A stretch of 57,416 nt of DNA from assembly GCA_964353875.1 (NCBI GenBank), contig CAYGXU010000007.1:1-57416 (forward strand), given 5' to 3'. Origin of the DNA: MGNI01 sp964353875 (lineage in GTDB: Bacteria; Chloroflexota; Anaerolineae; Anaerolineales; E44-bin32). A program made the position numbers and the translations under genes. The notes beneath the pieces were generated by a model. The model was not told the DNA's origin. It saw nothing but the letters and a program-made list of their open reading frames with translations, and did not search any database. Shown in pieces: positions 35,198 to 44,235 of the stretch (within the stretch, counting starts at the first letter, position 1; each line of letters begins with the position of its first letter).

Positions 35198-36104
35198 GGC
35201 TCAATCCTTCCCTCCGCCCCTGAACCACCGTGATGAAAATGTCCTCCAGAGAAGGCTCCGCGATCTCGAAGCGTTCGATATTAATGTTCGGCTCAGCTGC
35301 CAGAGCCCGAAAAACCGATTGAGGATCGATGCCACGTTCAAGCGTTAAGTGCCATTCGCTGTTCTGCCTGCGAGTTTCAAGCACACCCGGAAGATCGCTT
35401 ATTTCTCCTTGGGATTCAATCAGGATCGCGTTTCCGGCAAAATTGCGTTTGATCTCATCCACCTGACCGTAGAGCACTACCTGACCTTTGTCAATGAGGA
35501 CAATCCGGTCGCACATCGCTTCCACCTGATGCATCTGATGGGTGGACATGATAATGGTCTTCCCTTTACGGCGCTCTTCGTCAAGAATATCTTTCACCAG
35601 GCGGGTGTTCACCGGATCGAGGCCGGAGAAGGGCTCATCCACGATGATGAGATCCGGATCGTGGAGCAGTGTCGCAATGATTTGAGCTTTCTGTTGCATT
35701 CCCCGGCTTAGTTCCTGGATCTTTTTGCTTTTATGCTCAATAAGATCGAATTGTCGTAACCATTGTTGAAGATTCGTACGGGCTGCAGAAGCTTCCAGAC
35801 CTTTTAGGGTCGCTAAGTAGATCAATGTGGGCTCTAACTGGAGATCTTTATACAGCCCGCGCTCCTCGGGAAGGTAGCCAATCCGTTTCTTGATGTTTTC
35901 ATTGATCGTATTGCCATAGAGATACACTTCCCCTTGGTCGGGTTTGAAGATGTCCAACATGACGCGAATCATTGTCGTCTTTCCGGCCCCATTCGGCCCG
36001 AGCAGCCCAAAGATCTCTCCTTTTTCGACTTCAAAGCTGACGTCATCCACCGCTCTGGTCTTGCCAAAAGCTTTGCTAACATGATTGATTTGAATGGTAG
36101 GCAT
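35190..36104 (-). CDS. ABC transporter ATP-binding protein, NatA-like (first gene of ABC operon 2)
   Basis: About 304 residues. Walker A GPNGAGKTT is near residue 36, the signature is ELSRGMQQKAQIIATLL, Walker B is LIIVDEPFSGLDP, and the H loop is STHQM. The C-terminal 90 residues form the extra domain found in NatA-type proteins. An ATG at 36104 is chosen because AGGAG precedes it; the in-frame 12 residues further upstream lack a site. It drives the two following permeases. Confidence 0.92.
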   Translation of the reverse strand: MPTIQINHVSKAFGKTRAVDDVSFEVEKGEIFGLLGPNGAGKTTMIRVMLDIFKPDQGEVYLYGNTINENIKKRIGYLPEERGLYKDLQLEPTLIYLATLKGLEASAARTNLQQWLRQFDLIEHKSKKIQELSRGMQQKAQIIATLLHDPDLIIVDEPFSGLDPVNTRLVKDILDEERRKGKTIIMSTHQMHQVEAMCDRIVLIDKGQVVLYGQVDEIKRNFAGNAILIESQGEISDLPGVLETRRQNSEWHLTLERGIDPQSVFRALAAEPNINIERFEIAEPSLEDIFITVVQGRREGLSHA

Positions 36105-36452
36105 CAAAGCTCCTTTCGAATAATGGAATGAATGCATCATTTGATATTCCCCAGTTGAATGCTGTCAACTGAATTTATGGGGATCTTCCAGGAAGTGGGA
36201 ATTGAATGTTTTTGCCCTTAAACTTGAGATCAGTCGTACGATATGTTAATTATGCCATGAACTTGAGGTTCATATCTGATGATTATGTTGATATTAACCT
36301 GACAATGAGGCGCCATCGATCCGTTGTCTGCATTCCGATTTTGGCAAGAGGCGATCAATCAGGATGAGCTATACTATAGGCTGAATTCGTTTCCTTCTTG
36401 AGAGGCGAATAGGACGGAAGGAAAGTCCATTATTCTGCTGAGGAGCGAAGCC
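36105..36452 (+). other. divergent gap between ABC operon 2 and the GH5 gene
   Basis: Should hold promoters in both directions. A TATACT near 36370 could be a -10 box for the GH5 gene, but no -35 at 17 bases was seen. The small inverted repeats GAACTTGAGGTTC and AGTTGAATGCTGTCAACT may be operators. Confidence 0.35.
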
Positions 36453-38333
36453 ATGATGATCACAACCGATGGTCCTTGGTTCAAAGACGAGCATGGACGA
36501 ATCCTGCTCTTGCGGGGCGTTAACTTGGGCGGAAGCTCTAAAGCGCCCTTCAAGCCGGATGGTGCAACCTATCGGCGTGAAGGATTTTTCGATCATCGCG
36601 ATGTTTCCTTTATCGGGAGACCCTTTCCTCTGGAGCAAGCAGACGAGCACTTTACCCGTTTGCGCGAGTGGGGTTTAACCTTTCTCCGTTTTCTCATCAC
36701 CTGGGAAGCGATTGAACATGCCGGACCGGGGATCTACGACGAGGCTTATCTGGATTATGTCGCACACATTGTCGAGAAAGCTGGGGAGTATGGTATTACG
36801 CTCTTCATCGACCCCCACCAGGATGTTTGGAGCCGTTTCTCTGGAGGGGATGGCGCGCCAGGATGGACTTTTGAAGGAATCGGGATGGATATTACCAAAT
36901 TAGACCAAACCGGTGCAGCCATCCGGCATCAAATCTATGGCGACCCTCTTCCACGCATGATCTGGCCGACGAATGGGTTCAAATTGGCCTCGGCGACGAT
37001 GTTCACGCTCTTCTTCGGAGGGAACGATTTCGCGCCGCTGACCAATATTGATGGAGAGCCCATTCAAGAATATTTACAAAGGCATTATATCGAAGCCATA
37101 AAGCAGGTGGCAAAACGACTGAAAGGCTTCTCGCATGTGCTCGGCTACGATGTGCTGAATGAGCCTTCAGCAGGATATATTGGCTGGGCTGATTTGAATG
37201 ATCTGGGGCATACCATCCGGCTCGGGTCTTCACCTACACCCTATCAATCCATGCTGCTTGGTGAAGGTTATCCGCAGGAGGTAGAGGTCTATGGCATAAA
37301 GCGCTTGGGAATTCGGCGTATTGGCTCAATTGTATTAGGCCAAGAGGGAGAAAGGGCATGGCTTCCAGGTCATGAGGATATCTGGCGCAAGCATGGCATT
37401 TGGGATGTGGATCAGGATGGTAAGCCGCGCTTGCATCGGTCAGACTATTTTTGCGTTATTAACGGGCGCTCGGTTGACTTCACTCAGGATTATTACCGAC
37501 CTTTTGCAAATTGCTTCGCCAGAGAGCTCCGCTCTGTCCACCCGAAAGCTTTAATTTTTATTGAGTCAGCGCCCGGTCACTTAGCTCAGCGCTGGAGTGC
37601 ATCGGATGCTGATCGCGTGGTATGGGCGCCGCATTGGTACGATGGTTTCGTCTTGACGCTGAAAAAGCATCTGCCATTCCTCGCTGCAACTTTTCCTGAT
37701 GGGCGTTTGATCTTGGGGTCAAAGAAGATCCGAAAGAATTTCGCCCGGGAGATCGCCTGGCTGAAGAGCGGGGCATCCGACTTTATAAATAACGTTCCGA
37801 CAATCATTGGAGAATTTGGCATCCCGTTTGATCTGGATAATAAAAAAGCATATCAGAGTGGTGATTATCGTGATCAGGTAAGCGCCATGGATCGAAGCTT
37901 TAAGGCGATTGAGGAGAATCTAGTGAGTTGCACGCTCTGGAATTACACTGCCGATAATACCAATGCGCGCGGCGACCAGTGGAACGATGAGGACCTCTCC
38001 ATTTTTAGCCGTGATCAGCAAACGGATCCGAGCGATATCCATTCAGGGGGGCGTGCTTTAGAGGCGGTGGTCCGACCTTACGCTGCGCGTATCGCCGGCG
38101 AACCGCTCCACATGTCTTTCGATGTGCGAAGGAAAAGATTCGAGTTCCGTTTTCGCCATGATCCTGATGTGACTGAGCCAACGGAGATCTTTGTACCGAG
38201 TTATCACTACCCGCAGGGTTATGAGGTAGAGCTATCGGATGGCAGCTTCTCATCCGAAGCGACAAGACAAATCCTGGAGTACCGGCCCGGTCATGCGATT
38301 GAGGTCCATACGATTATTATTCAATCCAAGTAA
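36453..38333 (+). CDS. GH5 family glycosidase, endoglycosylceramidase/GH5_12-like
   Basis: A 626-residue (beta/alpha)8 glycosidase. The strand-4 motif GYDVLNEP places the acid/base Glu at about 237, and IGEFG places the nucleophile Glu at about 454. The opening FKDEHGRILLLRGVNLGG and the PHQDVWSR motif are typical of glycosylceramidase and steryl-glucosidase relatives (GH5_12). The last 80 residues form a beta-sandwich accessory domain. There is no signal peptide, so it is probably cytoplasmic and acts on glycolipid or small glucosides. The ATG has GAGGAG upstream. Long insertions between catalytic strands make substrate prediction uncertain. Confidence 0.82.
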   Translation: MMITTDGPWFKDEHGRILLLRGVNLGGSSKAPFKPDGATYRREGFFDHRDVSFIGRPFPLEQADEHFTRLREWGLTFLRFLITWEAIEHAGPGIYDEAYLDYVAHIVEKAGEYGITLFIDPHQDVWSRFSGGDGAPGWTFEGIGMDITKLDQTGAAIRHQIYGDPLPRMIWPTNGFKLASATMFTLFFGGNDFAPLTNIDGEPIQEYLQRHYIEAIKQVAKRLKGFSHVLGYDVLNEPSAGYIGWADLNDLGHTIRLGSSPTPYQSMLLGEGYPQEVEVYGIKRLGIRRIGSIVLGQEGERAWLPGHEDIWRKHGIWDVDQDGKPRLHRSDYFCVINGRSVDFTQDYYRPFANCFARELRSVHPKALIFIESAPGHLAQRWSASDADRVVWAPHWYDGFVLTLKKHLPFLAATFPDGRLILGSKKIRKNFAREIAWLKSGASDFINNVPTIIGEFGIPFDLDNKKAYQSGDYRDQVSAMDRSFKAIEENLVSCTLWNYTADNTNARGDQWNDEDLSIFSRDQQTDPSDIHSGGRALEAVVRPYAARIAGEPLHMSFDVRRKRFEFRFRHDPDVTEPTEIFVPSYHYPQGYEVELSDGSFSSEATRQILEYRPGHAIEVHTIIIQSK

Positions 38334-38666
38334 GGATATGTAGTTTTACAAAGGAGTGGCGCTTTAGTAGAAGCGGCGGGCAGCGATAAATTCAGTCGTT
38401 TTCGCAAGACTTCGTCCATCCTTTCATTATTGACATGCGTATTAGATGTCCTTCGCCACATTTGGCAATTGCGAGTATCATGACGCAATTAAGTGCAAGG
38501 GTAGATGGGTAGACAACGGCAATGATAGAGATGGGGCCTCAAACGGGTACGATATCAACTGCATAGTTGCCAGACACTGAAATGTGCCCAATTTTAAGGG
38601 ATTCGCTGTGCCCACATCCGGATTTGAAATCCGTCATAAAGTGCTGGATGTTCCATTTTGCTCGCG
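38334..38666 (+). other. convergent gap between GH5 and M32 genes
   Basis: No gene, RNA or repeat recognised. Terminators for both genes would be expected here, but no strong hairpin with a T tract was found. Confidence 0.35.
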
Positions 38667-40163
38667 CTACAGACGATAGATCTCGCCAAATTTATCTGTA
38701 AGATAATTGATAAACGGTTCAGAGGAGAGCTCCCCTTCAACAGCGCGCTCGGCGATCTCGGGTAAGGTAAATTTCCCGCCATGCCGATGGATGCGCTCGC
38801 CAAGCCATTGGGTGATTTGATCGAAGTTCCCGGCTGCCATTTCGTCTTTGGTTTCGGGATGCTCTTCCATCAGCTTGTACCACAACTGCACGGCGAAAAT
38901 GCTGCCCAGTAGGTAGGAGGGGAAATAGCCCATTAAATCGGTCCAGTGGACATCCTGGAGCACTCCCAGCGCATCATTGGGGGGCACAACCCCGAGATAT
39001 TCCTCCATCTTGGCGTTCCAAAGCTCCGGTAAATCCGCAATCTTGACTCTGCCGTTAATCATCTCATTCTCCAATTCAAATCGGAGCATGATATGTAGAC
39101 CGTAGGTGACGGGGTCGGCCTCGACGCGGATCAAGCCAGGTTTGACCTTATTGATCGCCCGGTAGAAATCCTCCATATCCACTTTTTCCAGCGATGGGAA
39201 GGTCTTTTGCATTTGAGGATAGAAATAGACCCAGAAATCCCGACTCTGTCCGATGATCATTTCATAGAAGCGGGATTGCGATTCTCCCGTCCCCATGCTG
39301 TATTGCGCTGTCAGCATTCGATAGAGTTCCGGGCTGGACTGCTGTCGATGGATGGCATGCCCCGCTTCGTGAACGGAGGAGAAAATAGTGGATATCGGTT
39401 GATCGTCTTGAATCCGAGTGGTAATGCGGACGTCACGGAAGGAATTGCCAGAGGTGAAAGGGTGTGTGGTGAGATCGAGCCTTCCATGCTTAAAACTATA
39501 GCCAAGCTTCTCTGCCATGATGCGACTCATCTCGAGCAATTGATCTTGTGGGAAGGGGCCATGTAAGAAACTATCCTCCACTTGCTTTGTTTGGCTGATC
39601 GCTTTTACCAATTTAACCAATTGCGGTCTTAGCGCCGAGAAAATGACGTCAATCGCCTTGGCTGCCATCCCCGGCTCATTAAATGCGATCAATGTGTCAT
39701 AAGGATTCTCTCCTTGCTTATGGAGAAGTTCGGCGAACTCAAGCTGGAAGTCCAGGATCTTTTCCAGATGTGGCCGAAAGAGATTGAAATCACTTTTTTG
39801 TCGTGCCTCCTTCCAGGCCTCATAGGCCATCGTGCTGGCGGAGGTGAAAGCTTCCATTTTACTAGATGGAATCTTGACCAGTTTCTGATAATCACGCCAA
39901 TTCACGCGGATCATGCTGGCTTCATCTGAGTCATAATCCAACTCTTCGGCATAACCCCTCAATTCATCCAACAAGCGACCGAATGCTTCATCGGTCCGCA
40001 TCTCATGGGCTATTCTATTAATCGTTGCCATTTGGTCGGCACGCGTCTGAGCTGAGCCGGGGGGCATGTAGGTTTGCATGTCCCAGTTCATCAGGTGAAG
40101 GGCGCCCTCGAGATCTTCGATGTGTGCCAGACGTTGTTTTAGTTGTGCGATTTTCTCGTCCAT
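38667..40163 (-). CDS. M32 family metallocarboxypeptidase (Taq type)
   Basis: A 498-residue cytoplasmic zinc carboxypeptidase. The active site HEAGH is at about residues 264-268 (SVHEAGHAIHRQQ), with the family's HPFTSGNSFRDVRITTR shortly before. The downstream ESQSRFYE supplies the third zinc ligand, and IRVEADPVTYGLHIMLRFE is also conserved. Length fits thermophilic M32 enzymes. It removes C-terminal residues from peptides with broad specificity. The ATG has GAGAGG upstream. It is transcribed alone. Confidence 0.95.
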   Translation of the reverse strand: MDEKIAQLKQRLAHIEDLEGALHLMNWDMQTYMPPGSAQTRADQMATINRIAHEMRTDEAFGRLLDELRGYAEELDYDSDEASMIRVNWRDYQKLVKIPSSKMEAFTSASTMAYEAWKEARQKSDFNLFRPHLEKILDFQLEFAELLHKQGENPYDTLIAFNEPGMAAKAIDVIFSALRPQLVKLVKAISQTKQVEDSFLHGPFPQDQLLEMSRIMAEKLGYSFKHGRLDLTTHPFTSGNSFRDVRITTRIQDDQPISTIFSSVHEAGHAIHRQQSSPELYRMLTAQYSMGTGESQSRFYEMIIGQSRDFWVYFYPQMQKTFPSLEKVDMEDFYRAINKVKPGLIRVEADPVTYGLHIMLRFELENEMINGRVKIADLPELWNAKMEEYLGVVPPNDALGVLQDVHWTDLMGYFPSYLLGSIFAVQLWYKLMEEHPETKDEMAAGNFDQITQWLGERIHRHGGKFTLPEIAERAVEGELSSEPFINYLTDKFGEIYRL

Positions 40164-40550
40164 TTGTACCTCTCATTGTTTCAGTTTCAGGGAAGGGATA
40201 ACAGAGTCCGTTCCTTTGGATTCGTCTATCAGGGCATATGTAACTATACTTTCGAATAATACTCAAGAGGAAATAGCGTGATGATAAATCAGGGAATTCT
40301 TTTCCAGGCTTCCATCTCTCAAAACCGGCTCTGATGTGTGCCTAATCCTAGTAGATCGGTCAAGGTTTCCGGGGATGATTTGAAATGGAAGCTTGGCACA
40401 TCCAGCAAGCATGACAGAAAGCCAAATATTTTCTTAATGACTTCTTCACATTTTCAGAAAATCTTTTTGTTATCCTTTGGGTATGTTCAAAAGGATCTTT
40501 GGCTTAAAATCGGTTCAATTTATCAAGAGCTTATAGAAAGGAGATTTTAG
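40164..40550 (+). other. gap upstream of the secreted repeat protein gene
   Basis: AT-rich, with no gene recognised. It ends in the AAGGAG ribosome binding site of the next gene and must hold divergent promoters, though none stands out clearly. Confidence 0.35.
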
Positions 40551-41297
40551 ATGGAAAATCCAAAGAAATGGTCACTGTCCCCACTCATTCGGATATTCGT
40601 CGTAATCCTGGTATTGGGCGCAGTTGGCCTGAGTGTGATGGCCTTTGCATCGGATGCTGCTATCGATAAAGCGCTCGTCATCCAAGATGAAGAGGATGAG
40701 CCGGACACGCCGCCAGCACCCTTCTTCGGGAGGGGAGGTTTTCGTGGTTTTGGCCATCACGGCTGGTTCGGTCCTGGAGAGGACCTCGATTACGATGCCT
40801 TCCTGGCGGATGCGTTGGGCATCAGCATCCAAACGCTTCAGGAGGCATATGCCGAGGCGAATGCCGCCATGCTTGAGCAAGCCGTAGCTAAAGGCTACAT
40901 CACGGAAGAACAGGCAGAACTGATGAAAGCTCGCCAGGCGCTCATGCAGTATATCGACCGGGATGAGCTCACGGCGAAGGCCTTAGGCATTAGCGTTGAG
41001 GATCTGCAAGAAGCCCGTGAAGCAGATCAATCCCTCTCTGACCTGTTTGATGAACTGGGGCTAAAAGCCTCGGATGTGCGTGAAGCTTTGCAGGATGCCT
41101 ATGAAGAAGCGATTAAGAATGCCGTAAGCGCAGGTGTCATCACGCAGGATCAGGCGGACCAGATAGTGAGCGGCGATTTTGTCGGTCCGATGCTCGGCGG
41201 TCGACGTGGATTTGGCGGTCGCGGAGGGTTTCCTAGAGGCGAGTGCCCCTGTCCATGCGAACCCGATAGCGATACAACGACGGGGACCAGCTTCTAA
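40551..41297 (+). CDS. secreted protein with repeated LGIS helical units
   Basis: A 248-residue protein with a probable signal or anchor segment (IRIFVVILVLGAVGLSVMAF at about 14-33) followed by an acidic linker and a Gly/Phe/His-rich stretch. The body contains repeated helical units opening with ALGIS or ELGLKAS and closing in AVAKGYITEEQAELM or AVSAGVITQDQADQI, like exported DUF2680-type proteins. The C-terminus is Gly/Arg-rich and contains ECPCPCEP. Function unknown; the Cys pair and His-rich part could bind metal, which is inference. A strong AAGGAG precedes the ATG. Confidence 0.75.
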   Translation: MENPKKWSLSPLIRIFVVILVLGAVGLSVMAFASDAAIDKALVIQDEEDEPDTPPAPFFGRGGFRGFGHHGWFGPGEDLDYDAFLADALGISIQTLQEAYAEANAAMLEQAVAKGYITEEQAELMKARQALMQYIDRDELTAKALGISVEDLQEAREADQSLSDLFDELGLKASDVREALQDAYEEAIKNAVSAGVITQDQADQIVSGDFVGPMLGGRRGFGGRGGFPRGECPCPCEPDSDTTTGTSF

Positions 41298-41329
41298 GCT
41301 CATAAGTAGAGGATCGTATGAATGGTGAA

Positions 41330-41361
41330 GCCAGGGGCGCGATCCGGATCGCGCCCCTGGC
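41330..41361. terminator. 32-base perfect palindrome after the secreted protein gene
   Basis: GCCAGGGGCGCGATCC is followed directly by its exact complement GGATCGCGCCCCTGGC. It lies 33 bases after the stop. No T tract follows, so it may be a processing or protein-binding site instead of a simple terminator. Confidence 0.55.
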
Positions 41362-41830
41362 GGATTAACAAGGGCGAAATGATTGTTTTGTTGGGAGATA
41401 GCTAATTCTATCCTTTTTCTTCGTTCTTCTCCTTGCCGGCTATCTATTGCTGTTTATCGAAAACATAGCTCCCTATCGACCGGTCATTATGATGCCCAGT
41501 AGGCCATCATCCAGCTTAGAATTTGATGGTCCTCAAATATTTCATTTGGGAATGGAAGGATAAATTGCATTTCTCGATAGGATCGTGGTTGTTTTATATT
41601 TCCGGGATCAATCGCAAGAGGCGACAGCAAGAATTGGGCATGCGAATGGAGATTTCATAGATCGGGTTTGTGATCTGAAATAACCCTGCATGCTTTCTGT
41701 GAAGATCCGATCTAGGGTAACGATTTTGCTTGCTTATCTGCTTGGCATTCCGTCTGCTCATCTACGGGGTTGCTCTCTCGCTAGGATCATCTCGCATTTT
41801 GGCTAAGATTGCGACTTTTGTGCTGCTCTA
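41362..41830 (+). other. 469-base gap between the palindrome and the GH94 remnant
   Basis: No gene or RNA recognised. It marks the border between the mixed-strand part and the all-minus-strand accessory part. Confidence 0.35.
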
Positions 41831-43567
41831 TTAATGCCCCAGCCAGACTTCGACATGGTGCTCAGCCTCAGACAAATCCGGCGAGATCAGGTTGCCTGGG
41901 ACGATTTTGCCATCTACCCTCATTTCTACTACGCCCTTACAGACATTCTTCGGATTATGGACGATAATGAGGAATTTCCGACCTCTGAACCTGCGCGTAG
42001 CTGAAAAGCTGCTCCAAGTCGATGGGATGCAGGGGTCGATCCGCAAACCGTCATATTCGGGGTGGATGCCGAGGATCCACTGTGTGATGGCAACATAGTT
42101 CCAGGCCGCTGTGCCCGTCAGCCAGGAATTCTTGGCCTCGCCATGTTTGGGAGCATCGCGACCAGCGATCATCTGGGCATAGATATAAGGCTCGCACTTA
42201 TGGATGTCGCTGATCTCCTCACGCGCCGAAGGGTTGATGCGGAAATAATAATCGTAGGCCTGGTTACCGCGTCCGATCTTGGATTCAGCAATCATGATCC
42301 ACGGGTTGGTGTGGCAAAAAATACCGGCGTTTTCTTTGTATCCAGGCGGGTATGTGGATATCTCCCCTAGATGGAGGTAATAGCGGCTATAAGCTGGTTG
42401 ATGCAAGACGATGCCATGGGAAGTAGCCAATCGTTCTGCCACCGAATCAAGAGCCTGCTTTGCGCGGCCACTTTCGAGGCCCAGACCCGCCATAACGCAC
42501 ATTCCCTGAGGTTCGATGAAAATTTTCCCCTCATTACACTGCCTCGAACCGATCGGGTTGCCATAATCATCGTATGCGCGACGGAACCATTCGCCGTCCC
42601 AGCCTGCTGCCCAAATCGTTTTCTCCATCTCCTGCGCAGCTTTACGAAAGACCTTGGCGTCCTGTTCGCGTTTCTGCCGTGTTGAAATTTCTGCCATTTC
42701 ATTGGCTGCCAGAATGAACATTCCGGCGATGAACACACTCTCGGCGATCTTGCCGTCTTTATTTATCGTCGTCTGGAAGGACTGACCGGGTGTGTCGGAG
42801 AAACAGTTCAAGTTCAGGCAGTCATTCCAGTCGGCGCGGCCTATGAGTGGCAGTCCATGCGGGCCTAAACGGTCAAGTGTGTACTGGATCGCGCGTTGTA
42901 AGTGGCCGTACAGCGGCTCTTCCGTACCGGGACCGTTGTCATAGGGCACAGATTCATCCAGGATGCCATAGTCGCCAGTCTCTTTAATGTAGGCAGCCAC
43001 AGACAACACTAGCCAGAGCGGATCATCGTTGAAGCCGCTGCCCACATCGTTATTGCCGCGCTTGGTCAGCGGCTGGTACTGGTGATATGCGCCGCCGCTC
43101 GGGAGCTGCGTTGCGGCCAAGTCGAGGATGCGTGCGCGTGCTCGTTCGGGGATCAGGTGAACGCAGCCGAGCAGGTCCTGATTAGAGTCACAGAAGCCTA
43201 TGCCGCGCCCTATGCCTGACTCAAAAAAGGATGCAGAACGCGATAAATTGAGGGTGACCATCCCTTGATAGGCATTCCAGATGTTGACCATGCGGTTGGT
43301 GTGCACATCAGGAGTCGAGACCTGAAGTATATCCAGCAGGCCGTCCCAGTAAGCCCGCAGATTCAAAAAGGCCTGCTCAACTTCATCGGCATTCAGGTAA
43401 CGGGCAATGATTGGCAGAACCGTACGCTTGTTGATGATTTGCGAATCAGGAGGGTCGAACTTCTCATCCTGCGGATTTTCATGATAACCAAGGATGAAGA
43501 TGACTTTTCTCTCTTCGCCGCCATTCAGTTGGATTTTAACATGCTGTGCGCCGATAGGTTGCCAGCC
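41831..43567 (-). pseudogene. 5'-truncated GH94 glycoside phosphorylase
   Basis: The frame encodes the C-terminal two thirds of a GH94 enzyme (cellobiose/chitobiose phosphorylase family). Visible parts are GWQPIGAQH, LGYHENPQDEKF, ARYLNADEVEQAF, the catalytic-region GSGFNDDPLWLV, GRADWNDCLN, and an intact C-terminal barrel ending VEVWLGH. Complete GH94 proteins have about 800 residues; here about 575 remain. No start codon exists in frame near the break, only a TTG at 43366, too far inside the catalytic domain. Upstream, sequence switches directly into the deoC remnant at about 43561-43567, so the N-terminal part has been deleted. The remaining frame is still open, so the loss may be recent. 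Confidence 0.8.
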
Positions 43568-44133
43568 GCGGCTTTGACCTGCACTTCGGGGGCGCTATGC
43601 TGGCGCATAGGGGTCAGCACATGTTCAGTGGCGCCTTTGTAGTTGTAATCGCCGCTGGGTTGTTTGACAAAGCCGTAGCTACTGGATGTCTTGATGAAGG
43701 CTACCTTCAGTTCCGAGCAAATCTGGCAGAGTTTGATGATGTATTCGTCTTACAGGTAATTGGTCTCGAAAATAACCTTGAGAATTGCACCGTTGTGGAG
43801 GCACGCCTGGTTGACTGCGTCGATGTCAGCGCGGGCAAAGTCACAATAGCCCCCCAGGGCTTTACCGATATTGATGACCATGTCAATCTCGGTGGCGGCG
43901 TCGCGAATGGCCTGTTCGGTTTCGGCAACCTTTATTTGGGAGGTGTTGTTGCCATGCGGGAAGCCGATAACGGAGAAAATTTCGACACTGGAGCCTTGTA
44001 GGGCTTCCTTGCACATCGTCACAGCGTAAGGTTTGAGGCAAACGATGGTGACATCGTAGCGTTCCGCAATTTCGCAACCCTTGAGAATCTCCGTGTCGGT
44101 CATGGTGGGGTGGAATAGGGAGTGGTCAATCAT
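43561..44133 (-). pseudogene. deoC: deoxyribose-phosphate aldolase remnant
   Basis: Residues 1-127 read as DeoC: start MIDHSLFHPTMTD, then VCLKPYAV, FSVIGFPHG, DMVINIGKALGG and ILKVIFETNYL. A TAA stop at 43750-43752 interrupts the frame. Immediately after it, in the same frame, the family sequence goes on: DEYIIKLCQIC, the Schiff-base region AFIKTSSSYGF with its Lys, then GATEHVLTPM and VQVKAAAG. There the match ends because the 3' end is fused to GH94 sequence. So both a nonsense mutation and a 3' deletion are present. No ribosome binding site precedes the ATG. DeoC would cleave deoxyribose 5-phosphate; this copy cannot make a complete enzyme. Confidence 0.85.
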
Positions 44134-44235
44134 TTTAGATGAATTTTAGGGTGAGGAATATGTTTATAAGAGTTACCTTTCTGTTCTATGGATGCAAGGT
44201 GAACGCGCTCGCGCAGGGGCCTTAGCAAGGCAAAC

